Positions 1-7,839 of a stretch of 12,884 nt of DNA are shown here, one piece after another. The notes below the pieces were generated by a model, which did not search any database, was not told the DNA's origin, and worked only from the letters and a program-made list of their open reading frames with translations. A program made the position numbers and the translations under genes. This stretch comes from Sedimentisphaerales bacterium. GTDB taxonomy: Bacteria > Planctomycetota > Phycisphaerae > Sedimentisphaerales > Anaerobacaceae. The DNA is taken from the NCBI GenBank assembly GCA_016933985.1, contig JAFGTU010000080.1, positions 1 to 12,884 of the forward strand, written 5' to 3'. The first letter of the stretch is position 1, and the number at the start of each line of letters is the position of its first letter.

Positions 1-1151
1 TCGTCCATCACCGGCGAATACACCGCCAGGCCGTACTTCTGCCCCGACACATAGTCCTCCACCCCATGCCCCGGAGCGGTATGCACCAGCCCCGTCCCGT
101 CTTCGGTGGTGACATACTCCGCCCCGATAATCATAAAGGCATCCTTATCCGTTGGGTTTGTCTCGACGAACGGATGCCGATACCGTAGCCCTTCGAGTTC
201 GGCCCCCTTGACCGCCGCTTCGCTGACCGCGTATTGTCCATTCTCCAGCCCCCCTGCCGCAATAGCAGCATCCAGCCTATCGACTCCGACGATGGAAACG
301 AAGCGCTGCCCGTTCCGCTCGTAGCTAAGCGCCCTGTATTCGAGATGCGGATGCACCGCAATTGCAAGATTCGCCGCCAACGTCCAGGGCGTCGTCGTCC
401 ATATCATAAAGCAGACCTTCGCCGATTCCGCCTCCTCTTTCGTAACCAGCCCCAATTCGACCAGCCTGCCGATACTCTCCTGCGCCGCCGGGAAATTGAC
501 ATAGATGCTCGGCGAAGCGATATCCTTATACTCCAACTCTGCTTCGGCCAGAGCCGTCTCGCACCCGATCGACCAGTGAATCGGCTTGAGCTGCTTATAT
601 ACCAGCCCCCTGCCCACTAATTCGGCAAAGACCTCCAATATCCCCGCCTCATAGCTCGGCTTGAAAGTCAGGTAGGGCTTATCGAAATCCCCGAACACCC
701 CCAGCTCCTGAAACTGCCTGCCCTGCAGCTTAACGTACTTGCCGGCATACTTCTTGCAATCCCGCCGAACCTCCAGCTTGGTCATCTGCCGCACCTTGTC
801 CCCAAGGTCCGTAACAACCTTCGACTCAATCGGCAGACCGTGACAATCCCACCCAGGCACATAAGGAGCATCGAACCCGGTCATAGTCTTATACTTAACC
901 ACAAAATCCTTAAGCACCTTATTGATAACGTGGCCCATGTGAATATCGCCGTTGGCGTAAGGCGGGCCGTCGTGCAGAATATACAGTGGCGCGCCCTTGC
1001 GAGCCTCGCGGATCCGTCCGTAAATATCCTCCTTTGCCCAGGCCTTGCGCATCTGCGGCTCGCGCTGAACAAGGTTCGCCTTCATCGCAAAGCTCGTCTG
1101 CGGAAGGTTCAGCGTATCACGATAACCCTTCTTCTTCGTCTCATCAGACAT
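1..1151 (-). CDS. ileS: Isoleucyl-tRNA synthetase, N-terminal 383 residues (cut by window edge)
   Basis: Class I aminoacyl-tRNA synthetase that charges tRNA-Ile in the cytoplasm. Reading leftwards from the ATG at 1149-1151, the frame is open to the window edge (383 complete codons; full-length bacterial IleS is about 900-950). The class I HIGH signature is present as HMGH at residues 71-74, preceded by DGPPYANGDI. The CP1 editing domain shows its threonine-rich WTTTPWT motif from residue 251 and the HTAPGHG editing-site loop from residue 357, so the post-transfer proofreading domain looks intact up to the cut. The segment HWSIGCETALAEAE is the usual region between catalytic and editing domains. 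The start is supported by a promoter ending about 40 nt upstream and a modest AGGA about 11 nt before the ATG. The KMSKS loop and C-terminus lie outside the window. I saw no T-box-like leader; the leader is only about 34 nt. Confidence 0.97.
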   Translation of the reverse strand, partial: MSDETKKKGYRDTLNLPQTSFAMKANLVQREPQMRKAWAKEDIYGRIREARKGAPLYILHDGPPYANGDIHMGHVINKVLKDFVVKYKTMTGFDAPYVPGWDCHGLPIESKVVTDLGDKVRQMTKLEVRRDCKKYAGKYVKLQGRQFQELGVFGDFDKPYLTFKPSYEAGILEVFAELVGRGLVYKQLKPIHWSIGCETALAEAELEYKDIASPSIYVNFPAAQESIGRLVELGLVTKEEAESAKVCFMIWTTTPWTLAANLAIAVHPHLEYRALSYERNGQRFVSIVGVDRLDAAIAAGGLENGQYAVSEAAVKGAELEGLRYRHPFVETNPTDKDAFMIIGAEYVTTEDGTGLVHTAPGHGVEDYVSGQKYGLAVYSPVMD

Positions 1152-1191
1152 CTAACAAATCCTAACAAGTACCTGATATGTCAAACAACGC

Positions 1192-1220
1192 ATCATAAGC
1201 CCCAGGTCGCGGCGTGTCAA
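1192..1220 (-). promoter_or_regulatory. Sigma70-type promoter for ileS
   Basis: On the minus strand, TTGACA (1215-1220) and TATGAT (1192-1197) are separated by exactly 17 nt. This places the transcription start near 1185 and gives a leader of roughly 34 nt before the ileS ATG. It lies downstream of the intrinsic terminator at 1279-1315, so ileS should be transcribed independently of the large secreted-protein gene. Confidence 0.8.
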
Positions 1221-1278
1221 ATCTACCTTGCTTATCTGAACACGATTTCCCCTTAGCGCCTTGGTGGCTACGCCAAAC

Positions 1279-1315
1279 AAAAAAGCCTTCCAGGCATCGC
1301 TGCTCTGGAAGGCTT
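1279..1315 (-). terminator. Intrinsic terminator after the large secreted-protein gene
   Basis: Perfect 11-bp inverted repeat: AAGCCTTCCAG at 1283-1293 and CTGGAAGGCTT at 1305-1315, with an 11-nt loop that can pair further (GCA/TGC). Read on the minus strand, the stem is followed at once by six T residues (1284-1279) and then GTTT, the classic rho-independent arrangement. On the plus strand the U-tract is missing, so it is directional. It ends transcription coming from the gene that stops at 1497, or from a possible short unit starting near 1424. Confidence 0.88.
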
Positions 1316-1339
1316 GACATCTCTGAAATTATGCCTTTC

Positions 1340-1402
1340 TCAGGACAGCTTCATCAGCTCACCTATAATAATGATAATCGCGTTGTTAATTACAATGTTC
1401 AT
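1340..1402 (-). CDS. Possible 20-residue hydrophobic small ORF in its own short transcription unit
   Basis: A 20-codon ORF starts at the ATG 1400-1402 and stops at 1340-1342. The peptide begins MNIVINNA, continues with five consecutive isoleucines, and ends GELMKLS, so it is a short hydrophobic stretch with a polar tail. Upstream lies TTGACA (1454-1459), 17 nt from TAGATA (1431-1436); downstream, the intrinsic terminator at 1279-1315 closes the unit. The ribosome binding site is weak (GAGA about 5 nt before the ATG). The same frame is open further upstream into the 3' end of the large gene, so the start is arbitrary. It may be a small peptide, an untranslated small RNA, or chance. No known family recognised. 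Confidence 0.22.
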   Translation of the reverse strand: MNIVINNAIIIIIGELMKLS

Positions 1403-1408
1403 AATCTC

Positions 1409-1434
1409 GTATCCAGTATCCAGTATCCAGTATC
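1409..1434. repeat. Heptamer tandem repeat, unit GTATCCA, about 3.7 copies
   Basis: Three perfect copies of GTATCCA followed by GTATC. It lies in the 345-nt non-coding stretch 1152-1496 between the large gene and ileS. It overlaps the TAGATA -10-like element of the possible short transcription unit. The rest of that stretch holds the ileS promoter and the intrinsic terminator. Confidence 0.85.
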
Positions 1435-1496
1435 TAACCTGTTTCTCGGCAAATGTCAACCACAACTTTAGAAAATGGCGACAGATTCGCTCCGCG

Positions 1497-4400
1497 CTAA
1501 TGCTCTTCGAGCCAACCGTCCGCCAAAATGGCATAATCAGCAAAATCAATCGACGTGCTGCGGTCTATATCCGTCCCCTCACACCAGAGCGGATACTCAC
1601 ATACCTGGTCGAGCCAGTGCGAGGACAGCCAAGCCAGATCGTCAGCGTCCATCTCGCCATCGTTGTTGAGATCACCGCGAAGGCCGATCCCCTCAAACTC
1701 CGTGCATTTGTACGCCGCCGTCTCGTACATATTCCAATCGTAGTTGACGATTCCCCCGTCTTCATCATAGATGGCAAGGTAGAGCAAAGTGTACGGACCC
1801 TCCAGGCCCCTCTCATAGAGAGGTACGCCAGCAAACTTCAACTCCAACTGTACGGGGCCTTCACTCAGATGTGCGGAGAAGTCCATCTTGGTCACTACAA
1901 TATCGCCGCCCCAGAGCCATGCAGTCCCCGTGTAATCCCCCGATACGGCCGAATTCACATCGGCCTCTATGGTCAAATACTCGTACAGACCGTTGCCGTT
2001 TTCGTCGATGCCATAATCGCGGTATGAGTTCTCAAAGAGGACCGAAGGCCTTCGGAACTCCTGATAGTCGTAAGCCCTTGTGCAGTAGGCGTTCTCCCGG
2101 CTATCCACTTCGACGCCGTTCTGATCATAAATTCGCGCATCTAAGGTGCAAGGTCCATTCAACCGGTGTCTGAAAATGCCCAGTGCATCAAACTCAAGCG
2201 TAATGATATCTACACCTGCACTCAATGGGCCATAGAAGCTGGCCACAGAAATCTCATTGCCATCGCAATTCTCCAACTCGGCCAAGACATAATAGTCCCC
2301 CGGCACTGTTGTATTAACCTCCGCCACCACAACAACATAATCGTACAATCCATCCCCTCCAACATCCGCCGCATAGTCGTTATAGTTGCCCGTAAACGCA
2401 CAGTCGAGCCATTGAAACTGGGAGTGCGTGTACGCCTGCGTCTGGTGCACAAACTCCTGGCGTTCATACTCGTCATTGATGCTCACGGTCACCTGGTATG
2501 GCCCGTCTAACATGGACTGCCGCACCTTCTTCCCTTCAAAGTAGAACTTGATCTTCTGGAGCCCTTTGGCGAGCCATAGATAATCCGTCTTGTAGTCAAT
2601 AAGCCCATCGTTGAAACCCAGAACCGCTTCAATGCCGTAGTTCGCATCCGCAGTCACATTCACATCCAATTCCGCAACCAGATAATCGAACAGCCAATCG
2701 CCGTCCGCATCCTCGCCCCAATCAACTGCGGCGACCACCTCAGCCGGGACAGGCTGAAAATCCCTGTAGTCGTAGGCCGACGTAACGAAGTTCGCATCAG
2801 CAACATAATCACCATCGGAATCGAAAATACTGACATAAACCTGGTACGGCCCAGAGATCGCACAGTCCCGCAGTTCCCGCCCTTTGAAGTAGATATTGAC
2901 TGTGTTCTCCCCGGCCTCCAGCGGTAGTTCACACATTGGAACACTCCGACCGTAATACCCCAGCATCGTGTCACCGGAAACCACTGTGCTCTCATTTACC
3001 AACAAGTCGGCCTGTAACTGATAATCACCGGTCTCCTCAACATCAAGGCTCGCGACAATCACAAGGTAGTCAAATAATCCGTCCAAGTTGGTATCAAAAC
3101 CATAGTCTAATAAGGCGTCTGTCAAACTTCCTTTCGCGCCATAGATCTCATGGCTCTTCGCTTGGCTTTCCAACGAACCACAAGAACCTGAAAAATCGTA
3201 TTCTGGATAGTAGACTGGACACGGTGGGAGAGACCATGGCCACCACCATGTGTAGAGCTTGCATTCGCAGTCTCCATCGCAGACATATAGACGGTACCTA
3301 CCATGAGAATCGACGTCCCCGGGCGGCCACTTCCACCAAGGCTTCTCATGGCAGGTTACGCTGGCATCCTCTGGCCAAATCTCGTTCCCGAAAGTGGGGT
3401 CGTAGAACGTAAAGATACCATCCTGAGCTTCGCCGACACAATGCTCCTTAAACACCCATCTATCTGGCTCACACGATCCGAGAGGCATGATATCCCCTGA
3501 TGGCGGACCGTCAATGGGCCGGAGCTCCTTCTCGGTTATGAACCAGTGGCCGGGCCTGTAACGAAAAATATTTGCTTCGACCCCAAGAATCCTTGCCATA
3601 GCTGCCCATATCTGTGACCAGTGATAACAGTTGCCCTCGATCGGCTTCTCTCTGGGTATGTATCTTTGCCAGTTTGGCTTATTGAATTCGAAGGGTACTC
3701 TGGGTTTGGGATTGTATCGCCAATACGGAGGTTCGTGATTGTTGCCCTCATATTCATTCTTCAAAAGTGACTGGGCCACCTGCACTTCGGTAGTTGCCCC
3801 CTTCGCCCAGGTACACGCTGTCTCAAGCCATTCTTCCTTGGGAACCCCAACAGGATACTCGGCCCGCGTTCCTAAGTCTGGCTTCGGTGCAGCGAAAACA
3901 ACATAGAAAGTCGGGTCTATCTTTATCTTATCGATCTCGTTCCCGTCTTCCTCCGATAAAGTGATTGTTGCTGTTAGTACGTACTTGCCAACTTTCTCAG
4001 GCACTGTTGCACAGAGTAGTACGGTCCATCCGCCAGGGTCGTCCGCATGCAATAGCTTACCCTTTCCATCCTGACGAGCTTGAGGTTCCTTCTTCTCTAT
4101 ATCATCATGATTATAGAAGACGAACTTTCCGGTCACACGAGGCTCCCAATCAGGCTTGGGATTGGCTCTAACCTTGATTATGAACACGAAGGGGGATTCG
4201 CGAATATCTGCAACGGGCTTGACCGCATCCGGGCTACAGAATGTCCAGATAGGATTTTCAATGGGGTTTCCGTCGTTATCTGCTATTGCCAGATTGTTAC
4301 CAGCATCCACTTCAATGATCTGGATACGACCGCCCAAGGGCAGGCGGTCGATAAACTCGTAGTCGTATCCCCCTTCGTCGTCGATATCCACCTCGAGTCT

Positions 4401-5606
4401 TATCTGTACTTGTCTTGGCAGGGCTGCTGTGCTGCCCTCGGGTACGGGGGGAATCACCCAAGTCTGTGTGAAGAGTTCCTCAGCTATGCGCGGCGTATCG
4501 TCATATTCATCGCCGTCCGTATCCTGGCCTTCCCCGACAAGATAGCCGTTGTCATTGCCGTCCGGAACGAGAGTGAGCCTGATCCTGTGCGGCGTCTCTG
4601 TATCTCCGGGGACTTTGTCTTGCTTGAAAAGCCCTTTTGCCTCGTCTGATAGGTCGAGGCTAAGCACAAATTGTCCGCCGGTATAAGCTTCATCCACATC
4701 GACACCCTTGGCGAGCTCCTCTTCGGCCGCAGTCAGTTCCTCCCTGTTCTGCAACTCATCCAACAGGCCTACCGCTCGAAGGCATCCCTTGTCCATCAGG
4801 CTCAGGAGCCTTTCGGGTTTGGCCGTCGCGCATATATACAGATCGGTTGATTCAACATTGAGATCATACGAGCCGCCAAAGAAACCTGAGAAGATGCTGA
4901 AGTTATAGCCGTAGGCAAACTCGACTTGCAGTTCCTCTCCAAGTGGCATGATCAAACTTGGTCGCCATGCATTATAATCCGACGCAATCCCCCAGTTGGA
5001 CACGAAGTTGTGTGGATTGCCGACAAAATAGGAGTAGTATGGGCCTACGGTGCCATCGTTGAAGTTCAGATTTGTGCATAGGTTGGTTCCCCAGGATTGC
5101 ACGTTGGACGTTGCCGCGGTTCCAAAACCGTTTGCCCAGACATAGACTCGTACTGGCTGCTTCTCATATTCTTCACTACCCTCTGTGGGCATCAGCCGCC
5201 AGCACAATTTCGCTTCCGTTTCAACGCCCAACCCAAGACTTGCCGATTCGCCCTCACCTCCCGTGGCAAAACCGTTTCCGTCAATGAAAAGGGTAACTGA
5301 GATATTGGCATCGGCGGGGGCCGGAAACGTCGGATTTCCAGGCCCTTCTACGAATAGCTGTCTGCACCGCAAACCAATGTTCGCCCGAGCATCGCTGCTG
5401 GGGCTCTCGGCCAACCACGAAAAAGGCTTGTCATAGAACAATCCAGAGGCCGTTACTAAGTCGCCGTCGGAAGCTGGCCCCGCCGTCACAGCCGCGTTTA
5501 TCCTGAGTTCTGCTTCGGAGCCTTCTGAGCTCAGAACATATATTACTGCGTACGCGCGCCCGCAGGCCGCCAGACCCAAAATCAAACTGAAAACCGCTCT
5601 TTTCAT
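1497..5606 (-). CDS. Large secreted protein: transglutaminase-like domain, four tandem repeats, C-terminal dockerin-like module
   Basis: 1369 residues. Residues 1-21 form a signal peptide (MKRAVFSLILGLAACGRAYA then VIY), so the protein is exported. Residues 22 to about 620 look like beta-rich modules with acidic calcium-binding-type loops (DTDGDEYDD) and match nothing I can name. A transglutaminase-like (papain-fold) domain follows, with a plausible catalytic triad C660 (GNCYHW), H722 (EHCVGE) and D736 (FYDPTFG). Next comes a short Cys/Trp-rich segment, then four repeats of about 113-128 residues beginning near D834, D962, D1077 and D1197. Each opens with a DYG-x-D-x-x-x-DGL-x-DYL-type motif and closes with (D/E)GPY...SAYDY. 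Residues 1311-1369 form a degenerate dockerin-like pair (DLNNDGEMDADDL and DIDRST-IDFADY). The start has GAGAGGG upstream and a strong promoter. Family knowledge suggests protease, amidase or cross-linking activity; the substrate is unknown. The tail may anchor, sort or bind a partner; it does not prove a cellulosome. Confidence 0.85.
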   Translation of the reverse strand: MKRAVFSLILGLAACGRAYAVIYVLSSEGSEAELRINAAVTAGPASDGDLVTASGLFYDKPFSWLAESPSSDARANIGLRCRQLFVEGPGNPTFPAPADANISVTLFIDGNGFATGGEGESASLGLGVETEAKLCWRLMPTEGSEEYEKQPVRVYVWANGFGTAATSNVQSWGTNLCTNLNFNDGTVGPYYSYFVGNPHNFVSNWGIASDYNAWRPSLIMPLGEELQVEFAYGYNFSIFSGFFGGSYDLNVESTDLYICATAKPERLLSLMDKGCLRAVGLLDELQNREELTAAEEELAKGVDVDEAYTGGQFVLSLDLSDEAKGLFKQDKVPGDTETPHRIRLTLVPDGNDNGYLVGEGQDTDGDEYDDTPRIAEELFTQTWVIPPVPEGSTAALPRQVQIRLEVDIDDEGGYDYEFIDRLPLGGRIQIIEVDAGNNLAIADNDGNPIENPIWTFCSPDAVKPVADIRESPFVFIIKVRANPKPDWEPRVTGKFVFYNHDDIEKKEPQARQDGKGKLLHADDPGGWTVLLCATVPEKVGKYVLTATITLSEEDGNEIDKIKIDPTFYVVFAAPKPDLGTRAEYPVGVPKEEWLETACTWAKGATTEVQVAQSLLKNEYEGNNHEPPYWRYNPKPRVPFEFNKPNWQRYIPREKPIEGNCYHWSQIWAAMARILGVEANIFRYRPGHWFITEKELRPIDGPPSGDIMPLGSCEPDRWVFKEHCVGEAQDGIFTFYDPTFGNEIWPEDASVTCHEKPWWKWPPGDVDSHGRYRLYVCDGDCECKLYTWWWPWSLPPCPVYYPEYDFSGSCGSLESQAKSHEIYGAKGSLTDALLDYGFDTNLDGLFDYLVIVASLDVEETGDYQLQADLLVNESTVVSGDTMLGYYGRSVPMCELPLEAGENTVNIYFKGRELRDCAISGPYQVYVSIFDSDGDYVADANFVTSAYDYRDFQPVPAEVVAAVDWGEDADGDWLFDYLVAELDVNVTADANYGIEAVLGFNDGLIDYKTDYLWLAKGLQKIKFYFEGKKVRQSMLDGPYQVTVSINDEYERQEFVHQTQAYTHSQFQWLDCAFTGNYNDYAADVGGDGLYDYVVVVAEVNTTVPGDYYVLAELENCDGNEISVASFYGPLSAGVDIITLEFDALGIFRHRLNGPCTLDARIYDQNGVEVDSRENAYCTRAYDYQEFRRPSVLFENSYRDYGIDENGNGLYEYLTIEADVNSAVSGDYTGTAWLWGGDIVVTKMDFSAHLSEGPVQLELKFAGVPLYERGLEGPYTLLYLAIYDEDGGIVNYDWNMYETAAYKCTEFEGIGLRGDLNNDGEMDADDLAWLSSHWLDQVCEYPLWCEGTDIDRSTSIDFADYAILADGWLEEH

Positions 5607-5669
5607 ACCAAGCCCTCTCGGAAATAGGTCGGGTGAATTAGCTGATTGGGTTCTCCAGGAACGACTAAG

Positions 5670-5698
5670 ATTTTACCTTTTTTACTCTAATCTGTCAA
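5670..5698 (-). promoter_or_regulatory. Sigma70-type promoter for the large secreted protein
   Basis: On the minus strand TTGACA (5693-5698) and TAAAAT (5670-5675) are separated by exactly 17 nt. The predicted start near 5663 gives a leader of about 57 nt before the ATG at 5606. Confidence 0.8.
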
Positions 5699-5774
5699 GC
5701 GAAAAACCTGGTGTTCGACACGGCAAGCACCTATCGCATTGAAGACCCAACACGTCGAAGATCGCCCGTTTCAT
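5682..5774 (-). CDS. 30-codon ORF resembling the start of the downstream large gene
   Basis: ATG at 5772-5774, stop TAA at 5682-5684. The peptide starts MKRAIFDVLGLQC, close to the MKRAVFSLILGL of the large secreted protein. A GAAGGG ribosome binding site and an upstream TATAAT accompany it. From the ATG onward 16 of 24 bases match the large gene's opening; after a 3-nt gap the next eight (TTGGGTCT) match too. After that the reading frame turns to non-signal-like residues (CDRCLPCRTPG) and stops inside the next promoter. It is probably a decayed duplicate of the gene start or of a paralogue, or an upstream leader ORF; translation is unproven. Confidence 0.35.
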   Translation of the reverse strand: MKRAIFDVLGLQCDRCLPCRTPGFSLDRLE

Positions 5775-5799
5775 AATCCAGCCCTTCACAGCAAACTTC

Positions 5800-5827
5800 A
5801 TTATAGCACGCAATTGGCAAAGTGCAA
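5800..5827 (-). promoter_or_regulatory. Second, upstream promoter-like element
   Basis: Minus strand TTGCAC (5822-5827), 16 nt, then a perfect TATAAT (5800-5805). The -35 is weak, the -10 is consensus. It would start transcription near 5793, about 19 nt before the 30-codon ORF, and read on into the large secreted-protein gene. No terminator for the preceding rluA-like gene is visible in 5828-5866. Confidence 0.5.
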
Positions 5828-5866
5828 GGTCTTTATTTAGTTTTTGTTCTTCCATTTCCCGCCGAA

Positions 5867-6574
5867 TTAGCGATCTGCCTTATCGGCCAATAGGTTGTTG
5901 AGATAAGAAGGGGTTCTGGCTTCAAAAGTCATTTGCCTGCCGCCGGCGGGGTGCTTGAAAGAAATAGACTTGGAATGAAGCGCCAAGCGTCTGTGAGCAT
6001 CGCCGGCCTTTCCGTATTTTCTATCGCCGACGACCGGATGTCCAACGTCGGCCAAGTGCACGCGTATCTGATTCTTCCTGCCGGTCAGAAGACCGATCTC
6101 CAACAAACTAAACTCTTTTGTCTCCTTGAGCACCTTATATGCGGTGCGGGCGAGTTTGCCCTTTGCGGCATCGGTCGTGGAATACACGACGTAAGCCTTG
6201 TTCTCCGCCAGATACGAGGTGATGGTGTCTTCCTTCTTTGCCGGGCTGCCATAAACCACCGCGAGGTATTTCTTTGCCGTATCTTTCCACCGGGCCTGCA
6301 AACGCAGCTTAACTTCCTCGCTCTTGGCAAAGACCAGCACCCCAGAGGTCCACTGATCCAACCTGTGAACAACGAAAACCCGCTTGCGAGACTTCAGACA
6401 GCCTTTGCGGACGTAATCGGTTAGAATGTAGCAAACCGTCCTCGATTTATTCGTCTGCGTCCCCACCGTCAGCAGCCCGGCCGGCTTATTAACCACCAGC
6501 AGCTCCTTGTCTTCGTAGAGTATCTCCAGTCCTCTCGCCAGGCGTCTATTGCTCGAACGTCTTTTCTTAGGCAT
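5867..6574 (-). CDS. RluA-family pseudouridine synthase without S4 domain
   Basis: 235 residues. RluA-type enzymes isomerise uridine to pseudouridine in 23S rRNA or tRNA. The catalytic signature is HRLDQWTSG with the nucleophile Asp at residue 73, followed by GVLVFAKS. The second family motif is LLTGRKNQIRVHLADVGHPVVGD in the last third. A basic N-terminal tail (MPKKRRSSNRR) precedes the core, and there is no S4 RNA-binding domain, so it resembles the shorter RluA/TruC-like members, not RluC/RluD. The target site cannot be assigned from sequence alone. The ATG at 6572-6574 has AGAAGGG about 9 nt upstream. It is divergent from rsmH, another rRNA-modifying gene, with only 137 nt between the two starts. 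The codon after HRLD-Gln is Trp, where most relatives carry Asp or Glu; otherwise motifs look complete. Confidence 0.93.
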   Translation of the reverse strand: MPKKRRSSNRRLARGLEILYEDKELLVVNKPAGLLTVGTQTNKSRTVCYILTDYVRKGCLKSRKRVFVVHRLDQWTSGVLVFAKSEEVKLRLQARWKDTAKKYLAVVYGSPAKKEDTITSYLAENKAYVVYSTTDAAKGKLARTAYKVLKETKEFSLLEIGLLTGRKNQIRVHLADVGHPVVGDRKYGKAGDAHRRLALHSKSISFKHPAGGRQMTFEARTPSYLNNLLADKADR

Positions 6575-6663
6575 AATGAATACCCTTCTATCTTACGCCG
6601 GATATGCTGATGAGCAACCAAATTCACCTACGGGGTGATGACTTTTCAAGAGAGGTCTGGTAC

Positions 6664-6669
6664 TATAAT
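6664..6669 (+). promoter_or_regulatory. -10 element (TATAAT) upstream of rsmH
   Basis: A perfect TATAAT at 6664-6669 lies 42 nt before the preferred rsmH start at 6712. No convincing -35 sits 16-18 nt further upstream. If used, transcription begins near 6676, which excludes the earlier in-frame ATG at 6604. Confidence 0.5.
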
Positions 6670-6711
6670 ATAGGGAGACGGAATCAAGTTGATGGTATAT
6701 GGAAAATCCCG

Positions 6712-7797
6712 ATGAGCGTATCTGACCAGTCCGGCAGCGGGGCCGAGCCGCCGATCAAACGCCGACGGCGGCCCAGGTACAGCGGCACGCACCCAAAGAG
6801 CTATGCGCAAAAGTACAAGGAGCACAACATCGCCGCCTACCCGGATATAGGGCCTCATCTCCGCGCAAAAGGCAAGACGCCGGTCGGCACTCACGTTCCC
6901 GTTCTCGCAGAGGAGGTCCTGGCGTGCCTGCGGCCGGAGCCCGGCAAAATCGTGGTTGACTGCACGGTCGGCTACGGCGGCCACGCAGCCGAGTTCATCA
7001 AACGCATTGGCCCCACCGGTAGATTGATTGCCCTCGACGTAGATAGCGCCGAGCTTGAACGCACGCGCCGCAGGCTGAGCAACGCCGTCGCGCCAGTCAG
7101 CTTCTATCGCAGCAACTTCGCCGGCATTGCCAATATATTGAGCGAAGAGAAGCTCGACGGCTATGACATCATTTTCGCCGACCTCGGCGTTTCGAGTATG
7201 CAAATAGACAATCCAGCCCGCGGCATGAGCTACAAGAACGAAGGCCCACTCGACATGAGGATGGACGACCGCCTGAAAAAAACCGGCGCGGACTTGCTCA
7301 ACACACTCTCCGAAGAAGACCTGTCCAAGGCTCTCTGGGAGCTGGCCGATGAGCCGGACCACCAGAAAATCGCCCTCTGGATTGTCAACCAGCGTGCAGT
7401 CCAGCCGATTACCCAGACCTTGCAGCTCGTCCGCCTCATCTTGGCCGTCAAGGGCCTGACCGAAAAGACCTGGCGGCGCCGCCAGCTCGCCTCGAAATTC
7501 GGCTCCCTCCATCCTGCCGCCCGCACGTTCCAGGCCCTGCGCATACTCGTCAACGATGAAATCGGCTCCCTAAAAGAGCTTCTAAGAGTCGCCCCATACT
7601 GCCTGCGTCCGGGCGGGCGAATCGGCATAATCAGTTTTCACAGCGGCGAAGACCGCCTCGTCAAGCAGTCTTTTCGCGACGGCGCTCGAAACGGCACATA
7701 CCAGTCGGCGGCCAGGAATGTAATCGTGCCCCGAATCAAGGAAGTCACCTCAAATCCGCGCTGCGCCTCGGCCAAATTCCGCTGGGCTGTGGTATAG
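6712..7797 (+). CDS. rsmH: 16S rRNA (cytosine-1402 N4) methyltransferase RsmH
   Basis: 361 residues from the preferred ATG at 6712. RsmH uses S-adenosylmethionine to methylate N4 of C1402 in the ribosomal P-site. Visible motifs in order: HVPVLAEEVL (61-70), the SAM-binding loop VVDCTVGYGGH (81-91), ADLGVSSMQID (156-166), GPLDMRMD (178-185), HPAARTFQALRILVNDE (267-283), IISFHSGEDRLVK (306-318) and the terminal NPRCASAKFRWA. These match the E. coli enzyme motif for motif. A basic extension of about 58 residues precedes the family core (KRRRRPRY...). The frame is open back to an ATG at 6604 (36 more codons), but a TATAAT at 6664 lies inside that stretch, so 6712 is preferred; GGAAAA lies about 8 nt upstream. 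The usual neighbours mraZ, ftsL, ftsI and murE are absent; rluA-like is divergent upstream. Confidence 0.95.
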   Translation: MSVSDQSGSGAEPPIKRRRRPRYSGTHPKSYAQKYKEHNIAAYPDIGPHLRAKGKTPVGTHVPVLAEEVLACLRPEPGKIVVDCTVGYGGHAAEFIKRIGPTGRLIALDVDSAELERTRRRLSNAVAPVSFYRSNFAGIANILSEEKLDGYDIIFADLGVSSMQIDNPARGMSYKNEGPLDMRMDDRLKKTGADLLNTLSEEDLSKALWELADEPDHQKIALWIVNQRAVQPITQTLQLVRLILAVKGLTEKTWRRRQLASKFGSLHPAARTFQALRILVNDEIGSLKELLRVAPYCLRPGGRIGIISFHSGEDRLVKQSFRDGARNGTYQSAARNVIVPRIKEVTSNPRCASAKFRWAVV

Positions 7798-7839
7798 AAT
7801 CAGTAGCACAGCAAAGGGAAATATGGTATCATAGGGTGA

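Noticed and set aside
1152..1190. T-box leader for ileS
   Set aside because: The leader is only about 34 nt and lacks the conserved T-box sequence and antiterminator structure.
1409..1434. Short CRISPR array
   Set aside because: Units are 7 nt with no spacers and no cas genes nearby; it is a simple tandem repeat.
1314..2027. 237-codon plus-strand ORF
   Set aside because: Mostly antisense to the repeats and dockerin-like end of the large secreted protein; no independent support.
6604..6711. 36-codon upstream extension of rsmH
   Set aside because: A TATAAT at 6664-6669 lies inside it and the residues do not resemble RsmH; start moved to 6712.
6646..7512. 288-codon ORF antisense to rsmH
   Set aside because: It is the antisense shadow of a gene with complete RsmH motifs; it lacks recognisable domains and a ribosome binding site.
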